Shown here: positions 35,216 through 44,178 of the stretch, one piece after another
Layout of the letters: each line of letters starts with the position of its first letter
How positions within the stretch are numbered: the stretch's first letter is position 1
Source: Modicisalibacter sp033446685
GTDB taxonomy: Bacteria; Pseudomonadota; Gammaproteobacteria; Pseudomonadales; Halomonadaceae
Assembly: GCF_033446685.1 (NCBI RefSeq)
Contig: NZ_JAWQLY010000011.1
Location: 62,001 to 126,000, forward strand
Direction of reading: 5' to 3'
Length of the DNA stretch: 64,000 nucleotides
Position numbers and translations under genes: made by a program
Notes under the pieces: model-generated
What the model saw: the letters and a program-made list of their open reading frames with translations, nothing else
What the model was told of the DNA's origin: nothing
Databases searched by the model: none

Positions 35216-37153
35216 ATGTCGCTGAACAAGCACAGCAAGGGCTCGACAGCCAGTCGTGTTACCGAGGTGACGACACTGCTGTTCATGCTCTCTCTTCTGG
35301 TGGTGCTCCTCTTCGAGCTTCCTCCGGAAGTCTTCTCGCCTCACTCCAAGAGCTTCATTCTCGCGATCGGCGTGGTGGGCGCTTGGCGCTACTCATGGTG
35401 GTTCACCCAAGCCGTGCGTTCGGTCTGGTTCAACCGCCATGTCTTTCCGCAACTGCGGCAACAAGCCGATGCGGCCGGCGAAACCCAACGTCCCGACGCG
35501 CTCTATGTGCTGTGCACGTCTTTTCGCATCGAGCCGGAGGTTTCGTTCTCGGTCTACGATGCGCTGATACGTGAAGCGCGCGATTATGGCGTTCCGACGA
35601 CGATCTTCGCGGCGATTTCCGACCGTAGCGACGTCGATGTCATCGACCATGTGATGGCGGAAAATGGCTGGCCGAAAAACGTCGAGGTCAGCTACATGTT
35701 CCAGAAGGGTGATGGCAAGCGCTCGGCAATGGCCGAAGTGCTGCGCGCGATCTCGCGCCGCATGCCCAGCCATCGCTCGTTGCTGATAACCATGGACGGC
35801 GATATCGAGATCGAGCCGGGCACGCTGTCACGCTCGCTCTCCTTTTTCCTGTCGCAGGAAGACCTGGGCGCGCTGACCACCAACAATCGCTCGATAGTCA
35901 ATGGCGGCGACGTCACCAAGGAATGGTACGACCTGCGTTACGCGCAGCGTCATCTGGTCATGAGCTCGATGGCGGTTTCCGAGCGTCTGCTGGTACTGAC
36001 CGGTCGCTACAGCGCTTTTCGCGCCGAGCTTGCCACCAATCCCGATTTCATCGACCTGGTCGAGAACGATCATGTCGAGCACTGGCGCTTTGGCAATTTC
36101 AAGTTTCTCTCCGGCGACGACAAGTCGACCTGGTACTGGCTGCTCAAGAACGGCTGGAAGATGCTTTACATCCCAGATGTGTACGTAGCCGGCTTCGAGG
36201 AGCTGCCCGACAAGGATCGCTTTTTCAAGTCCACCATCGATCTGATGCGTCGTTGGTACGGCAACATGCTGCGCACCAGCGGCCGAGCCATCGCGCTGGG
36301 TCCCAAGCGCATGGGGCTGTTCACCTGGTGGAGCCTGGTCGATCAGCGCCTGTCGATGTGGACGACGCTGATCGGGCCTACGGTGGCAATCATGCTGACC
36401 CTGTTCGTGCGCCCATCGTTCATCTTCGCCTACCTGCTATGGATCTTCTTCACGCGCAGCGTGGCGACATGCGTACTGGCCCTGCAACGCGGCCGCGTCA
36501 GCCTGCTATGGGTGCCCCTGCTCTATTACAACCAGATCGGCGGCGCCCTGCTCAAGACCTACGTCAGCTTTCGCTTCAACCGTCAGTCTTGGTCGCGTCA
36601 GGGAATTTCCGCTGGCGAGCCCGACGATCCCAAGGCGGCCAAGCGCCAGCGCCGCATGGGGCATTTCATGCACAGTGTCTATCTGGGCACCATGCTGCTG
36701 TGCCTGGCCACCTTCGTCGGCGTGATTGCACCGCCCGATCGTGTCGCACTGGACATTATGCTTGACGAAAGCGAACAGCAATTCAGCGACCCCGAGCGGA
36801 GCGACGCCGATGACAATGGCGACTGGTTGGCGCTGGCACTGGCCGATGCTCCAGAAGGGGGCCAAGTGCAGTTGCCTGCAGGCAGCCTGTACGTCGGCTC
36901 TCAGATGACCGAAAAGCTTTTCGAGCTGGGTGAAATACGCTCTTCGCTGATAAAGGGCCATGGCGGCGAGCGTCCGACCGTACTCCGCTTGAGCCCGGCT
37001 CTTGCTGAAGGTCTCTATGCCCACGACGGCCAGGCCTTGGCCGATAACAAGCGATTTAGCTGTAGCCCCCAACAACCCTGCGAGCTGGAAACCATGCTTG
37101 GCGCTGTCACCCTGACCGACATGGAAGTCAGGCTCGCGTCCCGTCAGGACTGA
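35216..37153 (+). CDS. Alg8-like GT2 polyuronate synthase with C-terminal extension
   Basis: A 645-residue processive inner-membrane glycosyltransferase. Two N-terminal helices (about 18-60) precede the GT2 domain with DxD Asp194/Asp196 (LLITMDGDIEIE), LTGRYSAFRAE, the catalytic SGDDKST (299-305) and RRWYGNMLR (345-353, in place of QxxRW). Further helices lie at about 385-505, with KTYVSFRFNRQSWSRQ matching Alg8. Alg8 is about 494 residues; residues ~506-645 here are additional, probably periplasmic, and contain ADAPEGGQVQLPAGSLYVG, like the first coil of a beta-helix. It probably polymerises uronic acid from UDP-glucuronate with the Alg44-like partner. GGAAGG precedes the ATG. Confidence 0.88.
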   Translation: MSLNKHSKGSTASRVTEVTTLLFMLSLLVVLLFELPPEVFSPHSKSFILAIGVVGAWRYSWWFTQAVRSVWFNRHVFPQLRQQADAAGETQRPDALYVLCTSFRIEPEVSFSVYDALIREARDYGVPTTIFAAISDRSDVDVIDHVMAENGWPKNVEVSYMFQKGDGKRSAMAEVLRAISRRMPSHRSLLITMDGDIEIEPGTLSRSLSFFLSQEDLGALTTNNRSIVNGGDVTKEWYDLRYAQRHLVMSSMAVSERLLVLTGRYSAFRAELATNPDFIDLVENDHVEHWRFGNFKFLSGDDKSTWYWLLKNGWKMLYIPDVYVAGFEELPDKDRFFKSTIDLMRRWYGNMLRTSGRAIALGPKRMGLFTWWSLVDQRLSMWTTLIGPTVAIMLTLFVRPSFIFAYLLWIFFTRSVATCVLALQRGRVSLLWVPLLYYNQIGGALLKTYVSFRFNRQSWSRQGISAGEPDDPKAAKRQRRMGHFMHSVYLGTMLLCLATFVGVIAPPDRVALDIMLDESEQQFSDPERSDADDNGDWLALALADAPEGGQVQLPAGSLYVGSQMTEKLFELGEIRSSLIKGHGGERPTVLRLSPALAEGLYAHDGQALADNKRFSCSPQQPCELETMLGAVTLTDMEVRLASRQD

Positions 37154-37189
37154 AGAGTACGGACACGGATACCGGACAAGGAGAACACC

Positions 37190-38794
37190 ATGAGCGATGA
37201 CAACACTCGCGATCCCAACAGAAGAGAGCCGACCCTCGACGGTACCGGCAACGGATACGGTACGTCACATCGTGATGACCGGAACAGCGAACGGCACTCA
37301 CCCAGCGCGTCCGACGAGCATGACGAGCAGATTGCGCGGGATGATCAACTGAACCACGAACGTCGCGATGAACGACGCCACGTACGTGTCGATGCGCCTT
37401 TTCAGGTACGTTTCGCTGACGATACCACCCTACCCGGCCATGACCTGTCGCTCGGTGGCTTCTCTATTTACAGCGACAGGCCCATCGAGGAAGGCAAGGT
37501 CGTATCGGCTTCGCTATTGCTGGTCGCCGGCGCAGCGGAACTCATCGTGCCGGTCGATGCCAAGGTGCTACGCGACGCGGGTCGACGGCGCGACAAGCAA
37601 TACGAGATCGCTTTCGAGATCACCCGCATCGCCCGGCGCCACCGTGAACTGCTGCGGCGGGTCATCCGCGCTCACCTGAGCGGCAACCATGCTTCCGTGG
37701 AAAGCCTGGTCGCCACCGAGGATCCGCAGACACCGCGTAAGCGTCAGAGCGCTGCCTTGCCGTCATCGAAGCAGCCGCGCCAGCGTAAGCATTTCGGGCG
37801 CTACGCAGCGCTGGTCTTGGCTGCGCTGCTCCTGGTGGCTGTCGCTGCGTCCACGGCCTACCGCAACTTCATGCTGATCGAGCCCGATTTTGCCGCCGTC
37901 ACCGCACCGCGTATCGACATCCGCGCACCGGGCTCGGGAATTCTCGCCCAGCACAAGTTCAGCGCCGGCGACCAGGTTCAGCGTGACCAAGAGCTGGTAC
38001 GGGTCAAGAATAGCGAGTTACAGACCGACTTGATTCTGGCCAAGGCATCGCTGAACTATAACAACCAATTGATCAAGAACCTGCAGGAGCGCATCGACTC
38101 GCCCGGCACCAACCAGGTCTATATGCCGAGTGGCGACTCGGGCCCCTCCAACTCGGCAGCCAACTTCGAGAGTGTGCCGGCTGAAGTTGCTCGCGTACGC
38201 ATCAATCAGTTCAAGACATCGCGCGACTACCAGAGCTCACGCATCGATGCGTTGGAGTCACGCATGTCGACCAACACCATCTATAGCCCCTGCAACTGCC
38301 TGGTGGCCTGGGCACGCAGTAGTTCCGGCGGCACCTATATCAACGAAAGCGAACGCATCATGACGCTGATTCAGACCGGCCAGAACGATGTCATGGTCGA
38401 AGCGCTGGTGCATATGGACGACATCGATCGCATCGAGCCTCATCAGACCGCCTATATCGCCCTGCCCAACGCCTCTGAACCGATTCAGGCCCAGGTGCGT
38501 ACCGTGTCCCTGGACGTCGAGCGTCAGCCGCGCGCGGGCTTTCCCAAGTGGGTCCGTCAACAACAGAACGTCGCCAGCGTCCTGCTGGTCCCCGAGAAAC
38601 CATTGCCGGCAAGTGCTGTCGGGGTGCCCGTGGACGTGCGCTTCAGTGAAGCACCGATCATCGACAACACGGTGGAATGGGTCTGGCAAGGTGGTCGCGC
38701 CGTGTACCAGCAGGCCGAACAGCTCTTCAATCAGGTCTTCGATACTACCGACGAGCAGACCGCGACCGCTGCAAAGACCGAATCCGCCAGTTGA
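37190..38794 (+). CDS. Alg44-like PilZ / membrane-fusion protein
   Basis: A 534-residue co-polymerase. An acidic, disordered N-terminus (1-58) precedes a PilZ domain with RxxxR (62-66) and DxSxxG (85-90), the c-di-GMP-binding signature. One membrane helix follows at about 204-222, then a periplasmic HlyD/biotinyl-lipoyl domain (PRIDIRAPGSGILAQHKFSAGDQVQRDQELVRV) with a coiled coil. The architecture is that of Alg44, which gates alginate synthesis on c-di-GMP. It starts 36 bases after the synthase, with AAGGAG upstream. Its presence implies that this polymer is also made on a c-di-GMP signal. Confidence 0.9.
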   Translation: MSDDNTRDPNRREPTLDGTGNGYGTSHRDDRNSERHSPSASDEHDEQIARDDQLNHERRDERRHVRVDAPFQVRFADDTTLPGHDLSLGGFSIYSDRPIEEGKVVSASLLLVAGAAELIVPVDAKVLRDAGRRRDKQYEIAFEITRIARRHRELLRRVIRAHLSGNHASVESLVATEDPQTPRKRQSAALPSSKQPRQRKHFGRYAALVLAALLLVAVAASTAYRNFMLIEPDFAAVTAPRIDIRAPGSGILAQHKFSAGDQVQRDQELVRVKNSELQTDLILAKASLNYNNQLIKNLQERIDSPGTNQVYMPSGDSGPSNSAANFESVPAEVARVRINQFKTSRDYQSSRIDALESRMSTNTIYSPCNCLVAWARSSSGGTYINESERIMTLIQTGQNDVMVEALVHMDDIDRIEPHQTAYIALPNASEPIQAQVRTVSLDVERQPRAGFPKWVRQQQNVASVLLVPEKPLPASAVGVPVDVRFSEAPIIDNTVEWVWQGGRAVYQQAEQLFNQVFDTTDEQTATAAKTESAS

Positions 38795-38876
38795 ACGGGC
38801 ATCTCGCCAGCCGCGATGTCGCCTAACCGACGCCATGCTCGCAGCAATGCCGGCATGGCCGTCAAGGAGATCAACC

Positions 38877-39788
38877 ATGCTTACCCGCAGAACTCACAGC
38901 CATCGGTCAGTTCGTCGGGCTCCCTCTCTTTCTGCACGCCTCGTTCTGCCGCTTGCCTTGCTTTTCGTCACGCCGGGCGCACTAGCCGATGACGGGGAAG
39001 AGGATGAGGCCTCACTGCCGGTGCCTCAGGTAGCTCCCTGCTCGCAGCGCTACTCGCTGGCGACCGACATGGAGCCTCCCATGGTCGAAGATGGCAAGCG
39101 TGCGGTTCGCCAGGCCTTTGGTACCCATGACGACTGGGGAACGGAGAAGAACATCGAAGTGCTCGACGCGAGCCAGACCGGCCTCGGCGAACGTGGGTTA
39201 CGGGTCAGTTATCCCGAAGGCACCTCGGCACCCAGCGATACTGAAAAAGGCGGCGCCGGCTTCTACGCGACCCTGCCCGCGCTCAGCCACGCCGAGCGCG
39301 CATGCCTGCAGTACAAGGTTCGCTTCCCCGAAGGCTTCGACTTCGTCAAAGGCGGCAAGCTGCCGGGACTGTACGGCGGTCAGGCGCCCAGCGGCGGCGA
39401 CGAAGTGACCGGCGACGGCTTTTCGATGCGCTTCATGTGGCGCAAGCACGGCCAGGGCGAGCTCTACGAATATGTCGTCAACAAGGACAGTGATTACGGT
39501 AAGTCCGTCGGGCGCGGGCTCTGGCATTTTCCCACCGGGGAGTGGGTCACGGTCGAACAGGAAATCGTCCTCAACGATCCGCAGCGTGATAACGGCATTG
39601 CACGCGTATGGATCGAGGGACGCCCGATCCTCGAGCAGCGAGACATCGTCTATCGCCGGCAGGGTGATGTGTACGCCGATGGGTTGATGTTCTCCACATT
39701 CTTCGGCGGCCATGGCAAGGATTGGCGTACGCCCAAGAATCAGCATGCCGATTTCGCCGATTTCCGTGTTTACGCTGATCGGAGCTGA
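38877..39788 (+). CDS. Polysaccharide lyase family 14-like protein, secreted
   Basis: Three hundred three residues. A signal peptide (cut near residue 37, TPGALA/DD) and a PL14-type beta-sandwich with KGGKLPGLYGG (158-168), GFSMRFMWRKHGQGELYEYV, WHFPTGEWVTVEQEIVLN and MFSTFFGGHGKDW. These match the fold of the chlorella-virus lyase vAL-1, which cleaves glucuronan and alginate. It lies in the periplasm or outside, inside the synthesis cluster, so it may trim or release the polymer. AAGGAG precedes the ATG at 38877. Such a lyase is not part of the standard alg operon. Confidence 0.8.
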   Translation: MLTRRTHSHRSVRRAPSLSARLVLPLALLFVTPGALADDGEEDEASLPVPQVAPCSQRYSLATDMEPPMVEDGKRAVRQAFGTHDDWGTEKNIEVLDASQTGLGERGLRVSYPEGTSAPSDTEKGGAGFYATLPALSHAERACLQYKVRFPEGFDFVKGGKLPGLYGGQAPSGGDEVTGDGFSMRFMWRKHGQGELYEYVVNKDSDYGKSVGRGLWHFPTGEWVTVEQEIVLNDPQRDNGIARVWIEGRPILEQRDIVYRRQGDVYADGLMFSTFFGGHGKDWRTPKNQHADFADFRVYADRS

Positions 39789-39830
39789 ATAGCCGATCAG
39801 CCGTTTCGCCATTTACGACAATGAGTCGCT

Positions 39831-41081
39831 ATGTTCTCTATGAATGGAATTCACCAGGACGTAAGGAATCGTCGCCCCCTCGGCCTACTGGTAATGGTTA
39901 CGCTCCTGCTGGTGGGCTGGGCCGTGTCTGTGCAGGCGATGTCGATCAAGGAGCGCCAACAACTCGATCTGTCGGAGTACAAGGTGACCCGGCCGAACGC
40001 CTCCTATTTCGACGTGCAATCGCGCATGAAGCTGCTTCAGCAAACGGAGAACTCCTTGCTGCTGACCCAGGTCCAGCGATTGTCCACCGGACCCAGCTGC
40101 CAGCAATTGCTGCAGATTCCGCCGCTTGATACCAAGATTCGGATTCCCGGCTTCTATCCCTCTCCGCAAGCCTGGCGCGAAATTTCCGGGCCGCTATTCA
40201 AGTTCGAGAAAGCCGTCGCCAACCTGGCGGGGGCTTATGTCACCAGCGGCGATGACTACTATGCGGAGTGCATGGTCCGCTTCCTCGACAAGTGGGCCCA
40301 GCACGATGCGCTGAGCAAATTCTATTACGACTCCGCGGCGCCCCAGGCCTGGTTCTCCACGGAGTCGATGATCTTCACCGCTGCCGAGGCCTATTCGGTG
40401 GTGCGCCCTGCGGTCGACGGCATGACGGAGCAGAAACAGCGCATCGACGATTGGCTCAAGCGTCTCGCCTATGCGCACAAGGCGATCCCCGGCCAGCCCA
40501 ATAACAGCTGCTGCAACAACCATTTCTACCGCCGCGCGCTGTATGCCTCGATGGTCGGCGTGCTCACCGAGGACGATGAACTGTTTCGCTTCGGCGTCAG
40601 CGCCATCTATTCGGCCCTAAATGACATGACCGACGAAGGCGCCTTCCCGCTGGAGATGAAGCGCGGTCGACGCGCCACTCACTACCAGAATTACGCCCTG
40701 CTCTACCTGATTCCCAATATGCAGATCATCGCCCAGCAGGGCTATGACATCTACAACCTGGAAGTCAACGGCCATACCATCCATGATGCCGTCAACTTCG
40801 TCACCGACATCATGATAGATCCAGAGCAGCTCGGCGAGCTTGCACCCCACGAGCAGTACAAAGGCTTCCTCAAGGACGACCAATACCTGGCCTGGATGGA
40901 AATCTATCTATCCCACTTCGACGCTCCGCGTCTCACGCAATTTCTCGACACCATGCGCCCCATCGCCAATCGCGGCGCCGGTGGCTACGTCACGCTGTAC
41001 TTCATGGATCCCGAAGCACAGCAACAGGAAATCACCGAAGAGCAGGAACAGCAGGCCCGGCTTTACGAAGACCTGGAATAA
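39831..41081 (+). CDS. AlgL-like polyuronate lyase (PL5)
   Basis: A 416-residue periplasmic alpha-barrel protein. A signal/anchor (about 15-36) is followed by IRIPGFYPSPQAWREISGPL and the PL5 active-site region: NNH (229-231), GAFPLEMKRGRRATHYQNYAL with Arg281 and Tyr285/Tyr288, at the spacing seen in AlgL. AlgL clears polymer stuck in the periplasm. A PL5 enzyme of Stenotrophomonas is known to act on polyglucuronate. The SCCNNH double Cys is unusual. Ribosome site is weak; the ATG at 39840 is an alternative. Confidence 0.82.
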   Translation: MFSMNGIHQDVRNRRPLGLLVMVTLLLVGWAVSVQAMSIKERQQLDLSEYKVTRPNASYFDVQSRMKLLQQTENSLLLTQVQRLSTGPSCQQLLQIPPLDTKIRIPGFYPSPQAWREISGPLFKFEKAVANLAGAYVTSGDDYYAECMVRFLDKWAQHDALSKFYYDSAAPQAWFSTESMIFTAAEAYSVVRPAVDGMTEQKQRIDDWLKRLAYAHKAIPGQPNNSCCNNHFYRRALYASMVGVLTEDDELFRFGVSAIYSALNDMTDEGAFPLEMKRGRRATHYQNYALLYLIPNMQIIAQQGYDIYNLEVNGHTIHDAVNFVTDIMIDPEQLGELAPHEQYKGFLKDDQYLAWMEIYLSHFDAPRLTQFLDTMRPIANRGAGGYVTLYFMDPEAQQQEITEEQEQQARLYEDLE

Positions 41082-41089
41082 GGCGTTCG

Positions 41090-41105
41090 GCCCGCTTCGG
41101 CGGGC
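41090..41105 (+). other. Short GC hairpin between the lyase and Sel1 genes
   Basis: GCCCGC-TTCG-GCGGGC, a stable tetraloop stem with no T-run, in the 50-base gap. Probably an mRNA processing or stability element. Confidence 0.35.
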
Positions 41106-41131
41106 TACTGCTCAATCACGGAGGAATTTAC

Positions 41132-43897
41132 ATGACCGGTCTAGCGACTTACCGCGGCATACCACGCCGCGAGTGGCTTTCGCTCTTGCGTACCACGCCT
41201 TTGCTTCTCGCTCTGGCGGGTTGCGCCACGCACGAAGTTGTCAAGGACACGGCGGCTCCTGCCGTACCCAAGCAGTATGAGGACTGGTTCGACGGCGGCC
41301 GGCCGACCGATATGGGCTCCATGGATTGGAGCCGAGTCGATTTCGCGCGTCAGGCCGCCGATGCAGGCAACACGCAGACGGCCATCGAACGTTTCCAGGC
41401 ACTGGCCAACGAAGGCTTCATGCTGCCCAATTACGAGTTGGCCAAGATCTATGACAAGGGCGAGGCCGTACCCCGCGACCCACAGCGTGCCGCCAAGTAC
41501 TATGGCCAAGCACTGCACCGGCCTTCGTCGATCCTCGGCAACGCCTCGCTCAATCTGGCGCGCATGTATCGGGATGGCGATGGCGTAGAACGCAACGACA
41601 CGCTGGCCTTCTATCTCCTCAAGCAAGCGATCGGCGAGGGGGAAGTCGACGCCAAGCCATTGCTGGCCGATATGCTGGCCCAGGGCCAGGGCGTCGAACG
41701 CCAGCCCGAGCGTGCCGTCCAGCTCTACCGTCAGGCCGCCGAGCAGGGTAATCCCGAGTCCCTGCTGGCCCTGGCCGAGGCGTACCGTCAGGGCGGCTGG
41801 TACCAGGCCGATCCACAGCAGTCCAAGCAGTACGCACAGCGTTATGCCGAAAAGATCGAAACGCTCGCCAGGCAGGGCGATGTCGATGCAATGACCGACC
41901 TCGCGGCGCTCTATGCGCGCGAGGGCATGCTGGGTTACCAGCCCGAAAAGCAGCGTCGCTGGCTGATGCGTGCCGCTGATTCCGGCGATCCCGATGCGCT
42001 CGGCGAAGTCGGCGAGGCGCTGCTCGCCAACGGCGAAAGCGAACGTGCGATCGGCATGCTCGAACAGGCCGCGCAAGCGGGCGATGTGGAAGCCATGACC
42101 GATCTGGGTAAAGCATTGCTCGGCGAGCAAGGTATTACGCCGCAGCCACAGCGAGCCGAAAAATGGCTGGCACGCGCCTCGCAACAAGGGTCACTGAATG
42201 CCACCATCGCCCTGGGCCGGGCCTATATCGATGGAACGCAGCTACCGGGACACCGCCAACAGGGCATTCAGATGCTTGAAAAGGCCGCGGATAAAGACGA
42301 TCCGCTCGCGTTAGCGCTGCTCGGCGACATCTATCTGGATGGCGAAGGAACGCTGGCTCAACCGCAGAAAGCCATCGACTATCTCAAGCGCGGTCACCAA
42401 GCAGGAAGCAGCTACGCCACCGCCCAGCTCGGTGAAGCCTATCTGACCGGGACGGGCGTGGCACGCTCGCCCTCTCGCGCCGAAAGCCTGCTACGCGAGG
42501 CTGCCAAGCAGGATCAGTCTTTTGCCGCGCGCCTGCTTGGCGAAGCCTACCTGACCGGAGAGGTAATCCCGGCCGATCCTCAAGCCGGCGAGCCACTGCT
42601 CAGGCAAGCCGTCAAGGCCGGTGATACCACGGCGATGACGGTGCTCGGCAAGGCCTATCTCGACGGTCCGCTCAGCAACGCCAACAGCAGTGGCGAAGCG
42701 GAGTCACTGCTCACACGGGCCGCCGAACAGGGCGATGATTACGCCATGATCGTGCTTGGCCGCGCTTACCGTGACGGTGAAGGCTTGCCCCAGGATTACG
42801 ACAAGGCCGAGCGTTGGCTCAAGCAGGCCCAAGCGGCCGGGCATGATTCCGCCCAGCTTGCGCTGGCCCGGCTCTACCGTGATCGCGGCGATGGCGGCAA
42901 CGTCGATGCGATTATTCGTGCGGCGAAGCTCGGCGAACCCGGAGCCATGGCCGATCTCGGCCGCGCCTATCTCGAAGGCAGCCTGGGCCTGAAACAAGAT
43001 ACCGAGAAGGCCTACCAGTGGCTGAGCAAGGCCGATAGCGCAGGTCACGCTGGCGCTGCGGCGACGCTTGGACGGGCTTACTTGCAGGGAGACCGCTTCC
43101 CCCAAAACGTCTCCAAAGGCCTCGACTATCTGGAAACCGCCGTCTCGCGCGGCCACGTCGGCGCAAGTGCCGACCTGGGCGCGAGGCTGCTCAAGGGCAA
43201 CGGCGTGGCGGCCGATCCGCAACGTGGCGTCAGCTTGCTACGGCGCGCCATTCGCGGTGGCAATCTCGGTGCCATGCAGACGCTGGGCCAAGCCTATCTT
43301 AAAGGCAACGGCATCGAGCGCGACACCGACCAGGGCATAGACCTGCTGACCCGTAGCGCCGAGCGCGGCAATGCCTATGCCGCCCAGGTACTGGGCGAGG
43401 CCTATCTGACGGGTGAAGGGGTCGCCAAGGATCCGGCCAGGGCCAAGCAGTGGCTGACCCGCGCGGCCGAAGCCGGCAGTCTTTCTTCGCAATCCAATCT
43501 AGGTCGCTCGCTTCTCTATGGGCGCGACGGTATTACCCAGAACGTGGAACGCGGTCTTGAACTTCTCAAGGACGCCGCCGAGCAGGGTCACCCCGGCGCT
43601 CAGGCGACCCTCGGGCGTGCCTACCTGCGTGGCGATGTGCTGGAGCAAGATAGCGCCAAGGGCGCCGAATACCTGTTTCGAGCCGCCCGCCAGGGCCACC
43701 CCACCGCTCGCCTGGCACTCGCCAAGGCCTACCTGTGGACCCAGGGCCTGAAAAGCGCCAATCAGTCCCAGGCGCTGCTGTGGCTGGATCAGACCATCGA
43801 TGGCAACAGCCAGGTTGCCCTGGAAACGATGCGCGATCTGCTCGAGAACGACCAGGCCGCCGAGGTCGCCAGTAAGGTCACCGCAACGGGAAGCTGA
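41132..43897 (+). CDS. AlgK-like Sel1/TPR-repeat outer-membrane lipoprotein, very long
   Basis: Nine hundred twenty-one residues. A signal peptide with lipobox LALAGC, lipidated Cys31, is followed by about 22-24 Sel1-like repeats from ~60 to ~905 (LGEAYLTGTGVARSPSRAESLLREAA is one unit). AlgK, the alginate export lipoprotein that docks on the porin AlgE, has about 475 residues, so this one is nearly twice as long. It ends the cluster. It likely spans the periplasm and links the synthase to an outer membrane exit. No porin gene follows. GGAGG precedes the ATG. Confidence 0.82.
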   Translation: MTGLATYRGIPRREWLSLLRTTPLLLALAGCATHEVVKDTAAPAVPKQYEDWFDGGRPTDMGSMDWSRVDFARQAADAGNTQTAIERFQALANEGFMLPNYELAKIYDKGEAVPRDPQRAAKYYGQALHRPSSILGNASLNLARMYRDGDGVERNDTLAFYLLKQAIGEGEVDAKPLLADMLAQGQGVERQPERAVQLYRQAAEQGNPESLLALAEAYRQGGWYQADPQQSKQYAQRYAEKIETLARQGDVDAMTDLAALYAREGMLGYQPEKQRRWLMRAADSGDPDALGEVGEALLANGESERAIGMLEQAAQAGDVEAMTDLGKALLGEQGITPQPQRAEKWLARASQQGSLNATIALGRAYIDGTQLPGHRQQGIQMLEKAADKDDPLALALLGDIYLDGEGTLAQPQKAIDYLKRGHQAGSSYATAQLGEAYLTGTGVARSPSRAESLLREAAKQDQSFAARLLGEAYLTGEVIPADPQAGEPLLRQAVKAGDTTAMTVLGKAYLDGPLSNANSSGEAESLLTRAAEQGDDYAMIVLGRAYRDGEGLPQDYDKAERWLKQAQAAGHDSAQLALARLYRDRGDGGNVDAIIRAAKLGEPGAMADLGRAYLEGSLGLKQDTEKAYQWLSKADSAGHAGAAATLGRAYLQGDRFPQNVSKGLDYLETAVSRGHVGASADLGARLLKGNGVAADPQRGVSLLRRAIRGGNLGAMQTLGQAYLKGNGIERDTDQGIDLLTRSAERGNAYAAQVLGEAYLTGEGVAKDPARAKQWLTRAAEAGSLSSQSNLGRSLLYGRDGITQNVERGLELLKDAAEQGHPGAQATLGRAYLRGDVLEQDSAKGAEYLFRAARQGHPTARLALAKAYLWTQGLKSANQSQALLWLDQTIDGNSQVALETMRDLLENDQAAEVASKVTATGS

Positions 43898-43921
43898 GCG
43901 CCCACCGATGTCGTGCCGTTC

Positions 43922-43946
43922 GCCCGGGTTTGCGCCCGGGCTTTTT
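43922..43946 (+). terminator. Intrinsic terminator of the uronan cluster
   Basis: GCCCGGG / CCCGGGC with loop TTTGCG, followed by TTTTT, 24 bases after the last stop of the cluster. Confidence 0.9.
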
Positions 43947-43986
43947 ACGCTCGGGCCTTGCTTGTCGGCGGGAACGGCGCGACACT

Positions 43987-44153
43987 CGGCACACCACAGG
44001 AAGGGGAGTATTCCGATGTGGAGCGCCTCGCCAACGCGCGCTCCACGACGGTGACGTCGTCAGCACGGACGCAAAAAACGTCCCGGCGTCATCGGTCCCG
44101 GTTCGGCTCTAGTTAGAGCGACTGTTCGGGGCGGAAGAGACCTTCGGTGTCCG
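43987..44153 (+). ncRNA. yybP-ykoY-type (Mn2+) riboswitch candidate upstream of terC
   Basis: It lies immediately before a TerC gene, the classic partner of this riboswitch. GGGGAGTA (44003-44010) matches the conserved first loop, CGTCGTCAGCACG (about 44055-44067) resembles the conserved second loop, and a closing helix forms between CGG-C-ACACC (43987-43995) and GGTGTCCG (44146-44153). The 3' part lies directly before the ribosome site (GGAG at 44164), consistent with translational control. Confidence 0.6.
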
Positions 44154-44178
44154 TTAACGACGACCGGAGAAACTCCCC

